Shown here: positions 13,309 through 25,200 of the stretch, piece after piece | Layout: each line of letters opens with the position of its first letter | How positions within the stretch are numbered: position 1 is the first letter of the stretch | Assembly (NCBI GenBank): GCA_018398805.1 | Contig: JAGFBZ010000261.1 | Coordinates: 3,190,289-3,254,288 of the forward strand | Origin: Hirundichthys speculiger | Taxonomy: Eukaryota > Chordata > Actinopteri > Beloniformes > Exocoetidae | DNA: 64,000 bases | Reading direction: 5' to 3' | Notes under the pieces: generated by a model | Databases searched by the model: none | Told to the model about the DNA's origin: nothing | What the model saw: the letters and a program-made list of their open reading frames with translations, nothing else | Translations under genes and position numbers: made by a program

Positions 13309-13309
13309 C
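13278..13309. repeat. (AAT)n microsatellite
   Basis: About ten consecutive AAT/ATA triplets in the plus strand, just upstream of the herpud2 exon acceptor. Confidence 0.95.
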
Positions 13310-13705
13310 AGTAATAAGATCAGCTTGGCAACAACCAAAATTACGAATGGTCACTTGTGTGCAGCATATATTTTGACATAAATCCAGTGTTAAACGCAAC
13401 ATTAGTTGACGAGTGTTTCGCTTTAATTAGCTCATATAAACAGGCAGAATAGACAGTAATGACGCGTTTAGAACGAAGTCGCAATCAAAATAAAAGAGAG
13501 GAAAGAAAACAAAAGAGGATCACTTAATCTGTCCATTAATATTTAACTGCTTAAGCTAACGTTAGCTTTGGTAGATTTGATGATAATAATCTTCGTAAAG
13601 TCAAACAGAAGAAGATGCCATCTAACACTATGACCGTGAATAGCCAAAACAGTTCAACTCCACGTTGACATACGTTTAAATTTGACTCGTACTTTGTTTA
13701 ATCAC

Positions 13706-13800
13706 CTTGTTTATCCTCAGTGCCCGAAGTGTAACGCTATTAAGTCCTGACCTGGCCTTATACTTCTTCGCTCTAATCGTTGGAGAATTTGAACAAGGAG
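13706..13800 (-). promoter_or_regulatory. herpud2: Probable non-coding first exon and core promoter region of herpud2
   Basis: On the minus strand a donor (AACAAG followed by GTGATT) ends an exon at 13706. It pairs sensibly with the acceptor at 13255. The transcription start should lie near 13.79 kb, by a GC-richer patch with GCGTCAT. No TATA box or canonical ER-stress element is obvious. Position and function are inferred from splice signals only. Confidence 0.45.
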
Positions 13801-14657
13801 CGTCATTACTTGTTTCTGCCACCTACCGGCGAAACTGTTAAAATATGGTTATACAGAAGTCTGCAAAAAAAAAAGCTAAAAGCCAAGTATGGCTCGGAGC
13901 TACATAACAGATTAAGCAGTTATATGAAACAGTAATTTGGAGTTAAATGAATAAGAGGTTTTATAATCATAAAAATAAAAACTGTCTATTTATATAATAA
14001 ATTATTTTAATACTAGTTATCCAAGATTAAGAGCAAAATTGTAAACATAAGAATAAAAGTAAACTTTTTTTTTTAAAATTGCAATCAAACAATAATAAGA
14101 GAACAGACATAAACAGAAAAACAAACAGAGATAAATGGAGTAAACATATGAAAAAGAAAAAGAAAAGAAAACAGAAGACGAGCAGCTCAGTTCTGTAAAT
14201 TACTGTGCTTGTGTGGTGAGTGCGATGTGCATGCAGGGCGCATGCAGGTCTGTAAGAGCGTTTGAATATCTGGATCTTCTTGGTAGTGGGGAGACTCAGT
14301 GATAAAAAAAATAGAAGTCGATACATTTATTTCAATTAACGCACACATACATTGATACAAACACACTAATCCATACAAATGAGGGCTGCACGATATAAGG
14401 ACAACATGCCATCTCTCTCTCCCCCTGATGCATTTTGAGTATCTTAATACAAGGCAAAGATAATGATTACATTTCTGAATATCATATAGACTAGACTGCT
14501 GAAGTATGCTTATTTTGACTTTTTTTTTCATTAAAAAAATCAGAACGAATCATGTGTCCTTTTTTTTATAATAAAAAAAAAAGTTCGAGAAAGAACATGC
14601 GAACCAATAACCGACTGACTCATCCGACTGACTCATCCAACTTCAGAGACCTTGCAG

Positions 14658-15867
14658 TAGTGATGGTTTGATGGCGCGTCATGGATCGTTTCAACACATT
14701 GCCAAACTGTATTGATACTGTGTCACTGAATACTGACACCTGCTGGACATTAAAAATCCCTACAGGCAACCGAGTTGCCAGACTCAACTGACACCAATAT
14801 GATCACCAATATGAAGTCATTGTATTGTATATGGCATCATTGCATAACTGAATTTGAATTTAAAGTATATTTGATATCTTTAGATACAGATACATATATC
14901 ATAACTTGAAAATCAAAGTGACCATGTTTGTGAATGAAGATGCTTGTGGAATGAATTTTTTTTCCACAAATTTTTATTTAAAAAAATAAGTTTTTCCAAG
15001 GACAACAGTTCTCCAGCCTTGGAAAAGATCCACTCATAAGGGACAGATGATGCTGGTCTGCAAAGACACTGCAAAGCAAGCCGGAAGAGGTGCGGATACA
15101 TTGGCTTTTGGTTGTCCCAGTATCTCAAAGGATCCTGGGACTTGGACAAGTTCCCTGAACCCTTCACTCTCCACAATCCTGAGGGGCTGGCAGTCCTTCA
15201 GGATGAAATTTAGCAGAGCTTCATCCAAGCATCTGCTTCCTGGAAGCTTAATGGTTAAAAAATAAGTAAAGAATAAATTCATAGGAGTTAATTATCAATA
15301 AAGCAACTGTGAATAAGTTGCAGAATGGCCGTGTACCTGAGTTCATCCTGGGTGTATCTGGGGCTTCATTTTCATGCCTGGCCCTGTAGTGTCTCAGCAC
15401 TGAGGTGGACTTTTTTATATACGACAGCTCTGTCAAGCAAATTCAACATTTAACCTGCAGAAAGCAATGTGAATAGTAAACTAAGAGTCACTTTGAAATG
15501 AATTTGTATTCAGATAGATCAAGTGTGAACCTTTGAGAGGAACATGATGAAACAAGAAAATTAAAACAAATACTTTATTTTCCGATATGAAATCGAAATT
15601 GTGCCATACATTGGAAACCTTTCTTTTAGCTTGAGGCTGGTCCATGATTGTTGCTGATGACGACATATGACAAAAGACTGGAGATTCTTTTGGCAGTTCA
15701 TCCCGTCGACAGATGCGCTTCCTTATAAACACAGTTTGGCGCGTCACTGTCAGTTCGATACAGTACCTGTATCGGTCTTTCTTAAGGCGAAACGCGCACC
15801 GACACGGGTGTTGCTCTCTGAGCTCGACGCATGCGCCGACGCATCGGTGTTGCTGGACCCATCACTA
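14658..15867 (-). mobile_element. Internally deleted BED/hAT transposon with perfect 8-bp target duplication
   Basis: The ends TAGTGATGG and CCATCACTA are inverted, and CCTTGCAG occurs on both sides (14650-14657 and 15868-15875) as an exact 8-bp target duplication. Remnants on the minus strand, in order: a BED finger start (NVWHNFDF, about 15600-15640), an intron, the finger end (LSYIKKSTSVLRHYRARHE, about 15370-15430), an intron, FILKDCQPLRIVESEGFREL (about 15140-15230), then the C-terminal dimerisation motif PMYPHLFRLALQCLC (about 15060-15110). The catalytic core is missing: the two last pieces join with a frame change near 15130. A TGA (15443-15445) sits between the two finger cysteines. 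Confidence 0.92.
14920..15700 (-). pseudogene. hAT transposase remnant (BED finger plus dimerisation domain)
   Basis: Coding remains of the hAT element at 14658-15867. The N-terminal BED zinc finger would bind the transposon ends, and the C-terminal part would dimerise. The RNase-H-like catalytic middle has been deleted. A stop between the two BED cysteines (a C-to-T change of CGA to TGA would explain it) and a frameshift at the deletion junction show it is not functional. Two introns with usable GT-AG signals separate the parts. Confidence 0.8.
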
Positions 15868-16282
15868 CCTTGCAGGCCTCTACAACTCCCACGTTTCATG
15901 ATGTTTCCTGATCAGAAGATAGCATGACTTCATTCTCACCATTTATCTGCTTGAGTCACAGCTTGTCAGTTTGTAATTGTGGCAACTGCAACAATGTTTT
16001 TGAGTGCTAAACCAGATTTCCTCAAATGCTCCAGTGTCCTTGTAGGGACAGTACCATAATCATGAAAGAAACCCATGACTTTTCCACGGAGTGTCTCAAA
16101 TCATAATGGTACCCGGGACAGGCACAGATGATGAATGAATTTTGTTAATATCTTTAGAGCTTGATATCCTTGCTATTTTTGTATTTTAATTGAAAATAAT
16201 AATGCATTTACAGTATTGTACTTTTTTAAGAATAATCCAGGCACTGCAGCTTCTTATTGAACAATTAAATTATATATATATA

Positions 16283-19145
16283 CCGTACCGTACCGTCTTC
16301 TTCCGCTTATCCGAGGTCGGGTCGCGGGGGCATCAGCCGGAGTAAGGAAGCCCAGACCCCCCTCTCCCCGGCCACTTCTTCTAGCTCCTCTGGGGGGATC
16401 GCGAGGCGTTCCCAGGCCAGCCGAGAGACATAGTCCCTCCAGCGTGTCCTGGGTCTTCCCCGGGGCCTCCTCCCAGTGGGACGTGCCTGGAACACCTCAC
16501 CAGGGAGGCATCCAGGAGGCATCCTAACCAGATGCCCGAGCCACCTCATCTGGCTCCTCTCGATGCGGAGGAGCAGCGGTTCTACTCTGAGCCCCTCCCG
16601 GATGACCGAGCTCCTCACCCTATCTCTAAGGGAGAGCCCGGCCACCCTGCGAAGGAAGCTCATTTCAGCCGCTTGTATTCGCGATCTTGTTCTTTCGGTC
16701 ACTACCCAAAGCTCATGACCATAGGAACGTAGGAACGTAGATCGACCAGTAAATCGAGAGCTTCGCCTTCCGACTCAGCTCTCTCTTCACCACAACAGAC
16801 CGGCGCAGCACCCGCATCACTGCAGATGCCGCACCGATCCGTCTGTTGATCTCCCGCTCCATCCTTCCCTCACTCGTGAACAAGATCCCGAGATACTTAA
16901 ACTCCTCCACTTGGGGAAGGACCCCATCCCCAACCCGGAGAGGGCACTCCACCCTTTTCCGGCTGAGGACCATGGTCTCGGATTTGGAGGCGCTGATTCT
17001 CATCCCTGCCGCTTCACAACCGGCTGCGAACCGCTCCAGCGAGAGTTGTAGATCACGGCTCGATGAAGCCAACAGAACCACATCATCTGCAAATAGCAGA
17101 CCCAATCCTGAGGCCACCGAACCGGATCCCCTCAACACCTCGACTGCGCCTAGAAATTCTGTCCATAAAAGTAATGAACAGAATCGGTGACAAAGGGCAG
17201 CCTTGGCGGAGTCCAACCCTCACTGGAAACAAATCCGACTTACTGCCGGCAATGCGGACCAAACTCTGGGACCGGTCGTACAGGGACCGGACAGCCCGTA
17301 CAAGGGAGTCCGGCACCCCATACTCCCGAAGCACCCCCCACAGGAATCCCCGGGGAACACAGTCGAACGCCTTCTCCAAGTCCACAAAACACATGTAGAC
17401 TGGTTGGACGAACTCCCATGCTTCCTCCAAGACCCTGAAGAGGGTGTAGAGCTGGTCCACCGTTCCACGGCCGGGACGAAAACCACACTGCTCCTCCTCA
17501 ATCCGAGATTCAACTATCCGACGGACCCTCCTCTCCAGGACCCCTGAATAGTCCTTCCCAGGGAGGCTGAGGAGTGTGATCCCCCTGTAGTTGGAACACA
17601 CCCTCCGGTCCCCCTTTTTAAAGAGGGGGACCATCACCCCAGTCTGCCAATCCAGTGGTACTGTCCCCGACGTCCACGCAATGCTGCAGAGGTGTGTCAA
17701 CCAAGACAGCCCCTCAGCATCCAGAGCCCTGAGGAACTCCGGGCGGATCTCATCCACACCCGGGGCCCTGCCACCGAGGAGCTTTTTAACCACCTCGGCA
17801 ACCTCAGCCCCAGAGATAGGAGAGTCCGCCCCTGAGTCCCCAGACTCTGCTTCCTCATTAGAAAACGTGTCGGCGGGATTGAGGAGGTCTTCGAAGTACT
17901 CCCTCCTCCGATCCACAACGTCCCGAGTCGAGGTCAACAGCTCCCCATCTCCACTGTATACAGTGTTGACGGAGCACTGCTTCCCCCTCCTGAGATGCCG
18001 GATGGTGGACCAGAATTTCTTCGAGGCCGTTCGGAAGTCGTTCTCCATGGGCTCTCCAAACTCCTCCCATGTCCGAGTTTTTGCATCAGCAACCGCCGAA
18101 GCTGCGTCCCGCTTAGCCTGCCGATACCTGTCAGCTGCCTCCAGAGTCCCACATGCCAAAAAGGCCTTATAGGACTCCTTCTTCAGCTTGACGGCATCCC
18201 TCACTGCTGGTGTCCACCAGCAAGTTCTGGGATTGCCGCCGCGACAGGCACCAACGACCTTACGGCCACAGCTCCGGTCGGCCGCCTCAACAATAGAGGC
18301 CCGGAACATAGCCCACTCGGACTCAATGTCCCCTGCCTCACTCGGCACATAGTCGAAGTTCTGCCGGAGGTGTGAGTTAAAGTTCTTTCTGACAGGAGAA
18401 TCTGCCAGACGTTCCCAGCGGACCCTCACAACACGTTGTGACACAACACGCCTGCCAGGTCTGACCGGCATCCTCCCCCACCATCTGAGCCAACGCACCA
18501 CCAGGTGGTGATCAGTTGACAGCTCCGCCCCTCTCTTCGCCAGAGTGTCCAAGACATGCGGCCGCAAGTCCGACGATACGATTATGAAGTCGATCATCGA
18601 ACTGCGGCCTAGAGTGTCCTGGTGCCAAGTGCACATGTGGACACTCTTATGCTTGAACATGGTGTTCGTTATGGACAGTCCATGACGAGCACAGAAGTCC
18701 AACAACGAAACACCACTCTGGTTCAGATCAGGGGGGCCCTGCCTCCCAACCACACCCCTCCAGGTCTCACTGTCGTTGCCCACGTAAGCATTGAAGTCTC
18801 CCAGCAGAATGAGGGAGTCCCCAGATGGAACATTCTCCAATACTCCATCCAAGGATTCCAAAAAGGGTGGGTACTCTGAACTGCTATTTGGTGCATAAGC
18901 ACAAACAACAGTCAGGACCCGTCCCCCCACCCGGAGGCGGAGAGAGGCTACCCTTTCGTCCACCGGGGTAAACCTCAATGTACAGGCGGCAAGTCGGGGG
19001 GCAATAAGTATGCCCACACCAGCTCGGCGCCTCTCACCCGGAGCAACTCCAGAGTGGAAGAGAGTCCAACCCCTCTCGAGGATACTGGTTCCAGAGCCCA
19101 AGCCGTGTGTCGAGGTGAGTCCAACTATATCTAGTTGGACTCACC
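16283..19145 (-). mobile_element. Rex3-type (RTE clade) non-LTR retrotransposon, 5'-truncated
   Basis: The minus strand runs from a truncated endonuclease (19.1 kb) through reverse transcriptase to the 3' end, where GGATAAGCGGAAGAAGACGG is followed by repeated TACGG units (16283-16297). The sites of the classical Rex3 RT primers are recognisable near 17187 (CGGTGACAAAGGGCAGCC) and 17634 (CACCCCAGTCTGCCA); this identification is from memory. TA repeats lie beyond both ends (16268-16282 and 19174 onward), so it seems to have inserted into a TA microsatellite. Confidence 0.9.
16307..19101 (-). pseudogene. Rex3 endonuclease/reverse transcriptase, two frameshifts
   Basis: Three minus-frame pieces. 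19101-17083 (672 codons) has the apurinic endonuclease domain ([20 protein letters not shown]), then RT motifs ([51 protein letters not shown]). About 17110-16713 carries the catalytic [10 protein letters not shown] and EEFKYLGILFTSEG. 16702-16307 holds the C-terminal GHLVRMPPG and RRPRGRPRTRWRDYV. The first break lies just before FADD. The second coincides with an 8-bp tandem duplication (TAGGAACG twice, near 16722-16740). The 5' end is truncated in the endonuclease. All longer plus-strand ORFs here are antisense shadows. Confidence 0.92.
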
Positions 19146-19170
19146 TCATGGTTGGACTCTCCTCATGGAG

Positions 19171-19173
<3 letters not shown>

Positions 19174-19262
<89 letters not shown>

Positions 19263-19263
19263 C

Positions 19264-19304
<41 letters not shown>

Positions 19305-19330
19305 CACACTCACACATACAGAAATTTATA
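19174..19330. repeat. Compound (TA)n (TG)n (TA)n microsatellite
   Basis: About 40 TA units, then about 12 TG units (19263-19288), then a shorter TA tract and CA-rich end. The tyrosine/isoleucine-rich ORFs across it are artefacts of the repeat. Confidence 0.97.
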
Positions 19331-20589
19331 AAAATATATGGTTGTGTTTTTACTCTGAGTTGTATAAAACCAAGAACTTCCTGCAATAGTAAAATTTGTC
19401 ATCAGGAAGGTGAGTCATGTTCTTTCTGATGTGCATCATGTTTATTTCACATAAAAAATAAAAAACTCTGTTGACAGTCTTGGATTCAGAGGGCACAACA
19501 TGGTGACGGAGAGGTTTGGTACAATACATCAGTAGTTTGAATGTTTCCTTTAATGGAGCCACATTAGCTGTATCCATTTTCGCTCCTTCCTCTGTGTGAG
19601 TGTATCCATATTGAGTGTAATGGAGATGTTTTCCACACCATGCCTCAGTTTAGCAGTGGGTAATATTGACCTGGCTTCTCTCTGTTAGTGAGGTTTTAAA
19701 AGAGGAAAAGTGGACATTAGTTCCACATTAATCTAAACTCTGACGTCAATTTCCATGTTACCACAAAAATAAAAATGTTTATCATGTTTGTCATCAAGTG
19801 TAGTTCAAATGCTTCATTTGATACACAAGTGTGCTTTTTTGATCAAATATCTTAAAAATGTATCTATTATTTTCTTCATCTTAATTGCATTTCTTATTAG
19901 TCTGTGTTCAGAAGGCTTTTACTGCATTCAAACAACCTTTGTTGGACTTTATATAAAATATGTAGGAGAGGACTTTATATAAAATATAAAGTGCGCTAAT
20001 GTGCGGGTGTGCTAGTTTCAGGACATTTTGGTTCAGCAGTTTCTTTCTTTACCAGCTTCTTTGGCTTTTTCTGGAACTTAAAGAAACCAAAAGTGACATT
20101 TGTTTACTGCTCACAGATCTATAAACTGGAATGCTTTGGGTCTCTAAAATTCTCCTAAAGGCAATTTGAATTGTAAAAGATACTATACAAATATAGTTGA
20201 ATTGAACTGAAAGTCTTATCTCACCTCGATATAGAAAACATAAAAAAAGGGACACCAGCTTTTCCTAATCCAGCAAAGAGTGCCTTATGTCATTTTTTTT
20301 TTCCCATTTATTTATCTTTTGTAAGAAAATGTCAACACGTCAGAAAACCTAGAGAGCTTTCCATGACCTATGGTATGGGTGCTTAAGTTTGCCACTTTGT
20401 GGAGATAACACCATATGTCATGACTCTTCAGGAGAGGACGCCTTTGGTAGAGAGAAAAGACATTTTTTATCAGATTTTTATCACGTAAAAGCCTTTGAAA
20501 TACACATTTTTATCCAGGACTCCCCTGGTCCGTCTCTGCCAGGGAGTCCTGGGGGGGTCCTGCTGTTCTTGGATTGGTGGTCCCCTGTC
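19331..20589. other. No gene seen
   Basis: AT-rich sequence without supported coding regions. At about 20160-20220 the phrase ACTATACAAATATAGTTGAATTG resembles a short LINE/SINE 3' tail of fish. Nothing else stands out. Confidence 0.4.
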
Positions 20590-20910
20590 CTCATTTTTTT
20601 TCCCTCATTTGTATAATTATTGCTGGTATTACTACTTTTAGGATTATAACCATTACCGGTATTGTTGACATTATTAATATTTTCATTGGTATTGTTGCTA
20701 TCATTATCGTTGTCAGTAATATTGCTATAGATGCAAGTATGTATACATATGTGTGAGCGCTGGGGAGTGTATATGTGTTCATGTGTGTACCTATATGTAT
20801 GTAGGTGTATGTATATATGTGGATATAGATGTGCATAGGTGTGTTTATGTGCATATATATGTATGTATGTATGCTTATGTGCGAGTGTGTGTGTCTCGCT
20901 GTGTGTGTAT
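20590..20910. repeat. Degenerate ATT-rich then TG/TATG-rich low-complexity tract
   Basis: 20610-20730 is a decayed ATT/GTT triplet array. 20740-20910 is a mix of TGTG, TATG and GTATAT units. ORFs on both strands (for example minus 20481-20993, rich in His, Thr and Tyr) only reflect the repeats. Confidence 0.85.
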
Positions 20911-21070
20911 ATGCAAGTGCTCATAAGTACTAGTTGATACACAGGCAGACAGAGACAATACATAAAAAAAGAAAAAAAAACAACCTTCCTCATATTCAGC
21001 GCATATTCTTTGAAAGAATTTCAGCAACATGTCCACAGTAAGTTTTTTCTGCTTAATGATCTAATGCCAG

Positions 21071-21627
21071 TGTCAGGATTGCAGGAGAAGGGCCCAAATA
21101 TAGGAGACCAGGAGTCAAGAATAATCTATTAATGTCAATTATGTCAACAAAAACTGAATGAAAAAGCACTGCCAGGACAAAAATGAAAATAAAAATCCAA
21201 AAGAGGTGGAAAATGAGCGAGAAGCAACATGAGGAAGTAGAATGGAGAGGGGAGGATGAAGCATGGCAGAACTATGAGGGACCACCGGGGAGGAATAGAA
21301 GCCAGGGGAATATATAGACAAAGTGCAGGTGAGATAAGTGCCTAAAAGACTACAAGAGACGGATGACATTAATCTGGAGAGACAACAGAAGTAAGAGGCA
21401 GACAGCGAAGCAACTGGGAGGCAGGGACGAAGGAAGACATGCAGGTAAGGCAGAAGAAATAATTGGACAGAAAAAAGGATCATCAGTACAATAAAACCAC
21501 GAATCCCTTCAAAAAACTAGATTAAGAAAATAGAAACGCCTGAATTGAAAACAGTAAAACTACAACACACAGAGCAGTTACAAAGTAATAAACAAAGGAA
21601 AACCAGCACGTATCCTTGTTCCTGACA
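21071..21627 (-). mobile_element. Candidate solo LTR
   Basis: Read on the minus strand, a 557-bp block starts TGTCAGGAAC and ends ATCCTGACA, the TG...CA arrangement of LTRs, with TGTCAGGA/TCCTGACA as short inverted ends. A TATA-like CTATATATTCC lies inside. It resembles the solo LTR at 37488-37901 in layout. I find no clear target duplication, so the call is tentative. Confidence 0.5.
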
Positions 21628-21771
21628 AGTATAGTTTGTGGTGCAAATGTGCTTCCTCCTTATTGCTGCCACTGTAAAATATGACACACAGATACTTTTT
21701 TCTTTAAAAAACTGTGGTAAAATGTAACTTTAGGCATTGTATTAAAATAGAAATTCATTATTACCCAAATA

Positions 21772-22255
21772 CACTATATTGTCAAAAGTATTTGTTCACC
21801 TGCCTTGACTCACATATGAGCTTTAGTGACATCCCATTCCTCATCAATATGATGTGGGTCCACCCTTTGCAGCTGGAACAGCTTCAACTCTGCTGGGAAG
21901 GCTGTCCACAAGGTTTAGGAGTGTGTTTATGGAGATTTTTGACCATTTTGACAAGCATTTGTGAGGTCACACACTGATGTTGGCTGAGAAGGCCTGGCTC
22001 TCAGTCTCTGCTCTAATTCATCCCAAAGGTGTTCAATCAGGTTGAGGTCAGGACTCTGTGCAGACCAGTCAAGTTCATCCACACCAGACTCTTCCATCCA
22101 TGTCTTTATGGACGTTGCTTTGTGCACTGGTGCACAGTCATGTTAGAAGAGGAAGGGGCCAGCTCCAAATTGTTCCCACAAGTTGGGAGCATGTAATTGT
22201 CCAAAATGATTCTGATCATTTGGATGGGTGAGAAAATACTTTTGGCAATATAGTA
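21772..22255 (-). mobile_element. Tc1-like transposon, internally deleted
   Basis: The left end CACTATATTGTCAAAAGTAT and right end ATACTTTTGGCAATATAGTA are inverted repeats, with TA beyond each (21770-21771, 22256-22257). The minus strand keeps the transposase stretch SAQSPDLNLIEHLWDELEQR, the region around the last catalytic acidic residue. The 484-bp length shows that most of the transposase is gone. A related plus-strand copy lies at 54940-55740. Confidence 0.85.
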
Positions 22256-22257
22256 TA

Positions 22258-25200
22258 GCTCAAAAAGTCAATTTCTATGAGATGTACAGTAGATGCTTTT
22301 TCAAATCAGGAATCATTTATTTTCAATCACGAATCTGCACTTTGATATAGTAGTTGCAGATGAAAGAGATTTCAGGTTAATGAAAGCTGACAGGACAATT
22401 CTAATAGTAAAGAAAATAACAGAATTTACAGCACTGAAAGTACTTAAAACATTTCATTTATACACAGATATAATCAGCAATAATATTTCTTTGAAGTCAA
22501 AATGACAGGATTAAATGAAAGCGAAAATAAATGTACATCATGAAAATAGAAATGTGCAAAAGAAAAAAAAATGAACATGATCCTTAATTTTGGCAAATGT
22601 TTATTCTGTATTGCGTCAGAAGTGCTTTTGTATCTTTGGCCTTTTACATATCCAAAGTGAAAGTGGAAGAAAAGCTATTATTTATTCAATAATACAGTGA
22701 GTTTTCCTTTTCTATTGAACTCAACAGATTCAGAGGCTCGTGTGCCCCCATCTGTTTATAATCAGTGCCTACATTAGTGACTCATTGGCGTGAAAAGGTC
22801 CCTGGCTGAAGGAGGTTTAATTTAGGTGGAATCAGCGAGGGGTGTAAAACACTTTTCTCTGTGGGTCAGAGTACAAGATAACCATCTTATTGCTTTTGAA
22901 TATCTGACAATCAAATCACTAGATTTGCCTTGCACACAGTTGTTTTCTTGTCTTCTGTAAATACAGCACTATTACTTGTTTTATTACCTGCACAGCAAAA
23001 ATGAGTGTTGATATTAACTTAGCTAAAGAAGGCAGCTGTTGCCACATTGAGTTTTTCCACAAAATCAATGAAACATAACCTTTTTTTTTTTTTATCACAT
23101 GCATGACCTCAGGTTCTGCCTAATGTAAATTACACTTTCTACAATCATATTGGTATATGGAGTCACCACAATCTTCAAACACCCATGTCAATATGCACAG
23201 ACTTTAAATTTAAAAAGTGACCTCACAAACTGTAAAGTGCATAGTTTATCATAGAAACATATACTTAGACATCTGCTCATGAGGAGTATTTTTTAATCTA
23301 ACATAAACCCCCTGCTGAATCTGTTAAGACTTTAACACATTGTTATAGTCTTAACAGTGGATAAGTGTGGAACTTACGATGGATTTAAAACAATATCCTC
23401 TGCATTTTAAAATAATTATACAGCACACAAAAACATAAAATCTTCACATTAAAATGAACAGTTTGAATGTTTTTAGTTGACTATCAACAGTGAATGACAG
23501 CCCATGGCACATACCTACATGATCCTGTCTTCTGTAGCAAGTCTTTATGGGTAACTTTATGGCAACTTTATCCCATTCCTCTGTGGGCCGTGAACCCCAA
23601 CACTTTCAAGGCAGGACTCTTTCACCAAAATGTTGCCTCATTTTGTTTGCGACCAACCCCAAGGTGGACTGGCAGGGCTTTTTTGTGTGTGTCTCTGTTC
23701 AGCCTTGGGAGGTAGTATCAGAGGCAAATCAAAATGGAGATGAACTCTGTGTGAAAAGATGAGCTTGTATGGCACAACGCATTCGGTCTAACCAATGTCA
23801 ACAGGTGCAATGTCAGCAATGCAGCGCTGAGCTCCCTGAAATCAGACTGTGGGAATTTCTGAAGGAGAGAATGATGACTTTTTTTAATGTCACCAATATG
23901 ACACAATCTCTGTGTGAAAAGGGCTAAGGTTACAGTTTTACATAATCTTTTTTTTTTCTTCGTAAGAAGCAAACGCAACAGACTGTAAAGTTGGGTGGAG
24001 ATAAAGATGAAGAAGCTGGATTGTTCTCTGATGACAGAGCTGTCAGACTCTTTGATTGTGGAGTGATGTCAAACACAAATATGTGCCATGCTCCCAAGCA
24101 AAGACTTTTATTAATTTATTTTATAATATGTCCTCTTAGGAATGGATTGTAAAAAACTGTTCTTTAGGTACATGAAAAAGGCTTTTTTTTTTAAAGAAAT
24201 TGAAAAGAAATGTGATGTAACCAGTAGATTTTGTGAATAAATAAGGCACATTTAATGAATAAATGGCTTAATTGTCTACCGGTTCCAACACCTTGAGATC
24301 ATAAAATCCTGTCACTTGGATTAAAAATATGCAATTTAGCGAAATGTTCAAATTTTCATAGTACTGTAATGTCACAGACAGATCCAGATTAGAGAATAAT
24401 TATGCAATCAACTCCACCTACATGTAAAAGATACAGACCCTTCAGAAGAGGAGGGAAGAATAGTTTAGATGTTAACACTCCCCACTTAAATGGGCTGCTG
24501 TGAACAGAGCTGAAAAGTGCTGTTGAACGAAACATGTCACAGACATTTGATAAATACCTCAGGAAATTCTAAGTATGTGGAAATGGCAAACATTAAAAAA
24601 GAGAAGGAAAGGATTTTTTTTCAGATTTGCTTGTTGCATCTGTCCAATTTCAAGAGGTGAAACGAAATGTAAAATTGAATAAAAACAACAACAATAACAG
24701 CAACAAAACGAATAAATTGAACATTATTTTTACCTGGAGGAGGAGATCCCAAAGTAAACTCTCTGCTCTGTAATTAAACATCCTTATAGGATTCATGCCT
24801 AATGGAGACACAGATGCCTCCACAGTAGTCAAAGGCAAACTCCAGAAGTAAGCTCATGCTTGTTGTGGTAGAGTCCTACCATGAAGCAGGAATTTGTGGC
24901 AGCTCCTCAACTGACCACTAGGGATCAGCTTCAAAACTGAGAAAATCTCCATTGAGTCCCATGTTAAAATGCTCAACTTTTCAGGAGAAATAAACGTATT
25001 TACCTCCTGAGTGGTCTCTATAGCTAGATTTCACCTCCATGAAAAATGTTTGAGGGGTGATTTTCTTTCCCACCACCTCAGGTAAATCAATATAAAACAA
25101 CAAATTTATGGTGCCCATCTTGGTCATTGGCTGCCACCCCTCAGTGCACAGAAATTTTCATTTCCGTTTTATCATTTATCAACTTGTGACCTTGTAAAAA

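Noticed and set aside
12983..13381. 132-codon plus-strand ORF
   Set aside because: Antisense to the herpud2 first coding exon and running into an AAT microsatellite; the minus-strand reading is clearly the gene.
16846..18375. Several plus-strand ORFs of 100-193 codons
   Set aside because: Antisense to the GC-rich Rex3 reverse transcriptase; no motif of their own.
19010..19429. Tyr/Ile-repeat ORFs
   Set aside because: Translation of TA/TG microsatellite.
20481..20993. 170-codon minus ORF rich in His, Tyr and Thr
   Set aside because: Explained by TG/TATG and ATT low-complexity DNA.
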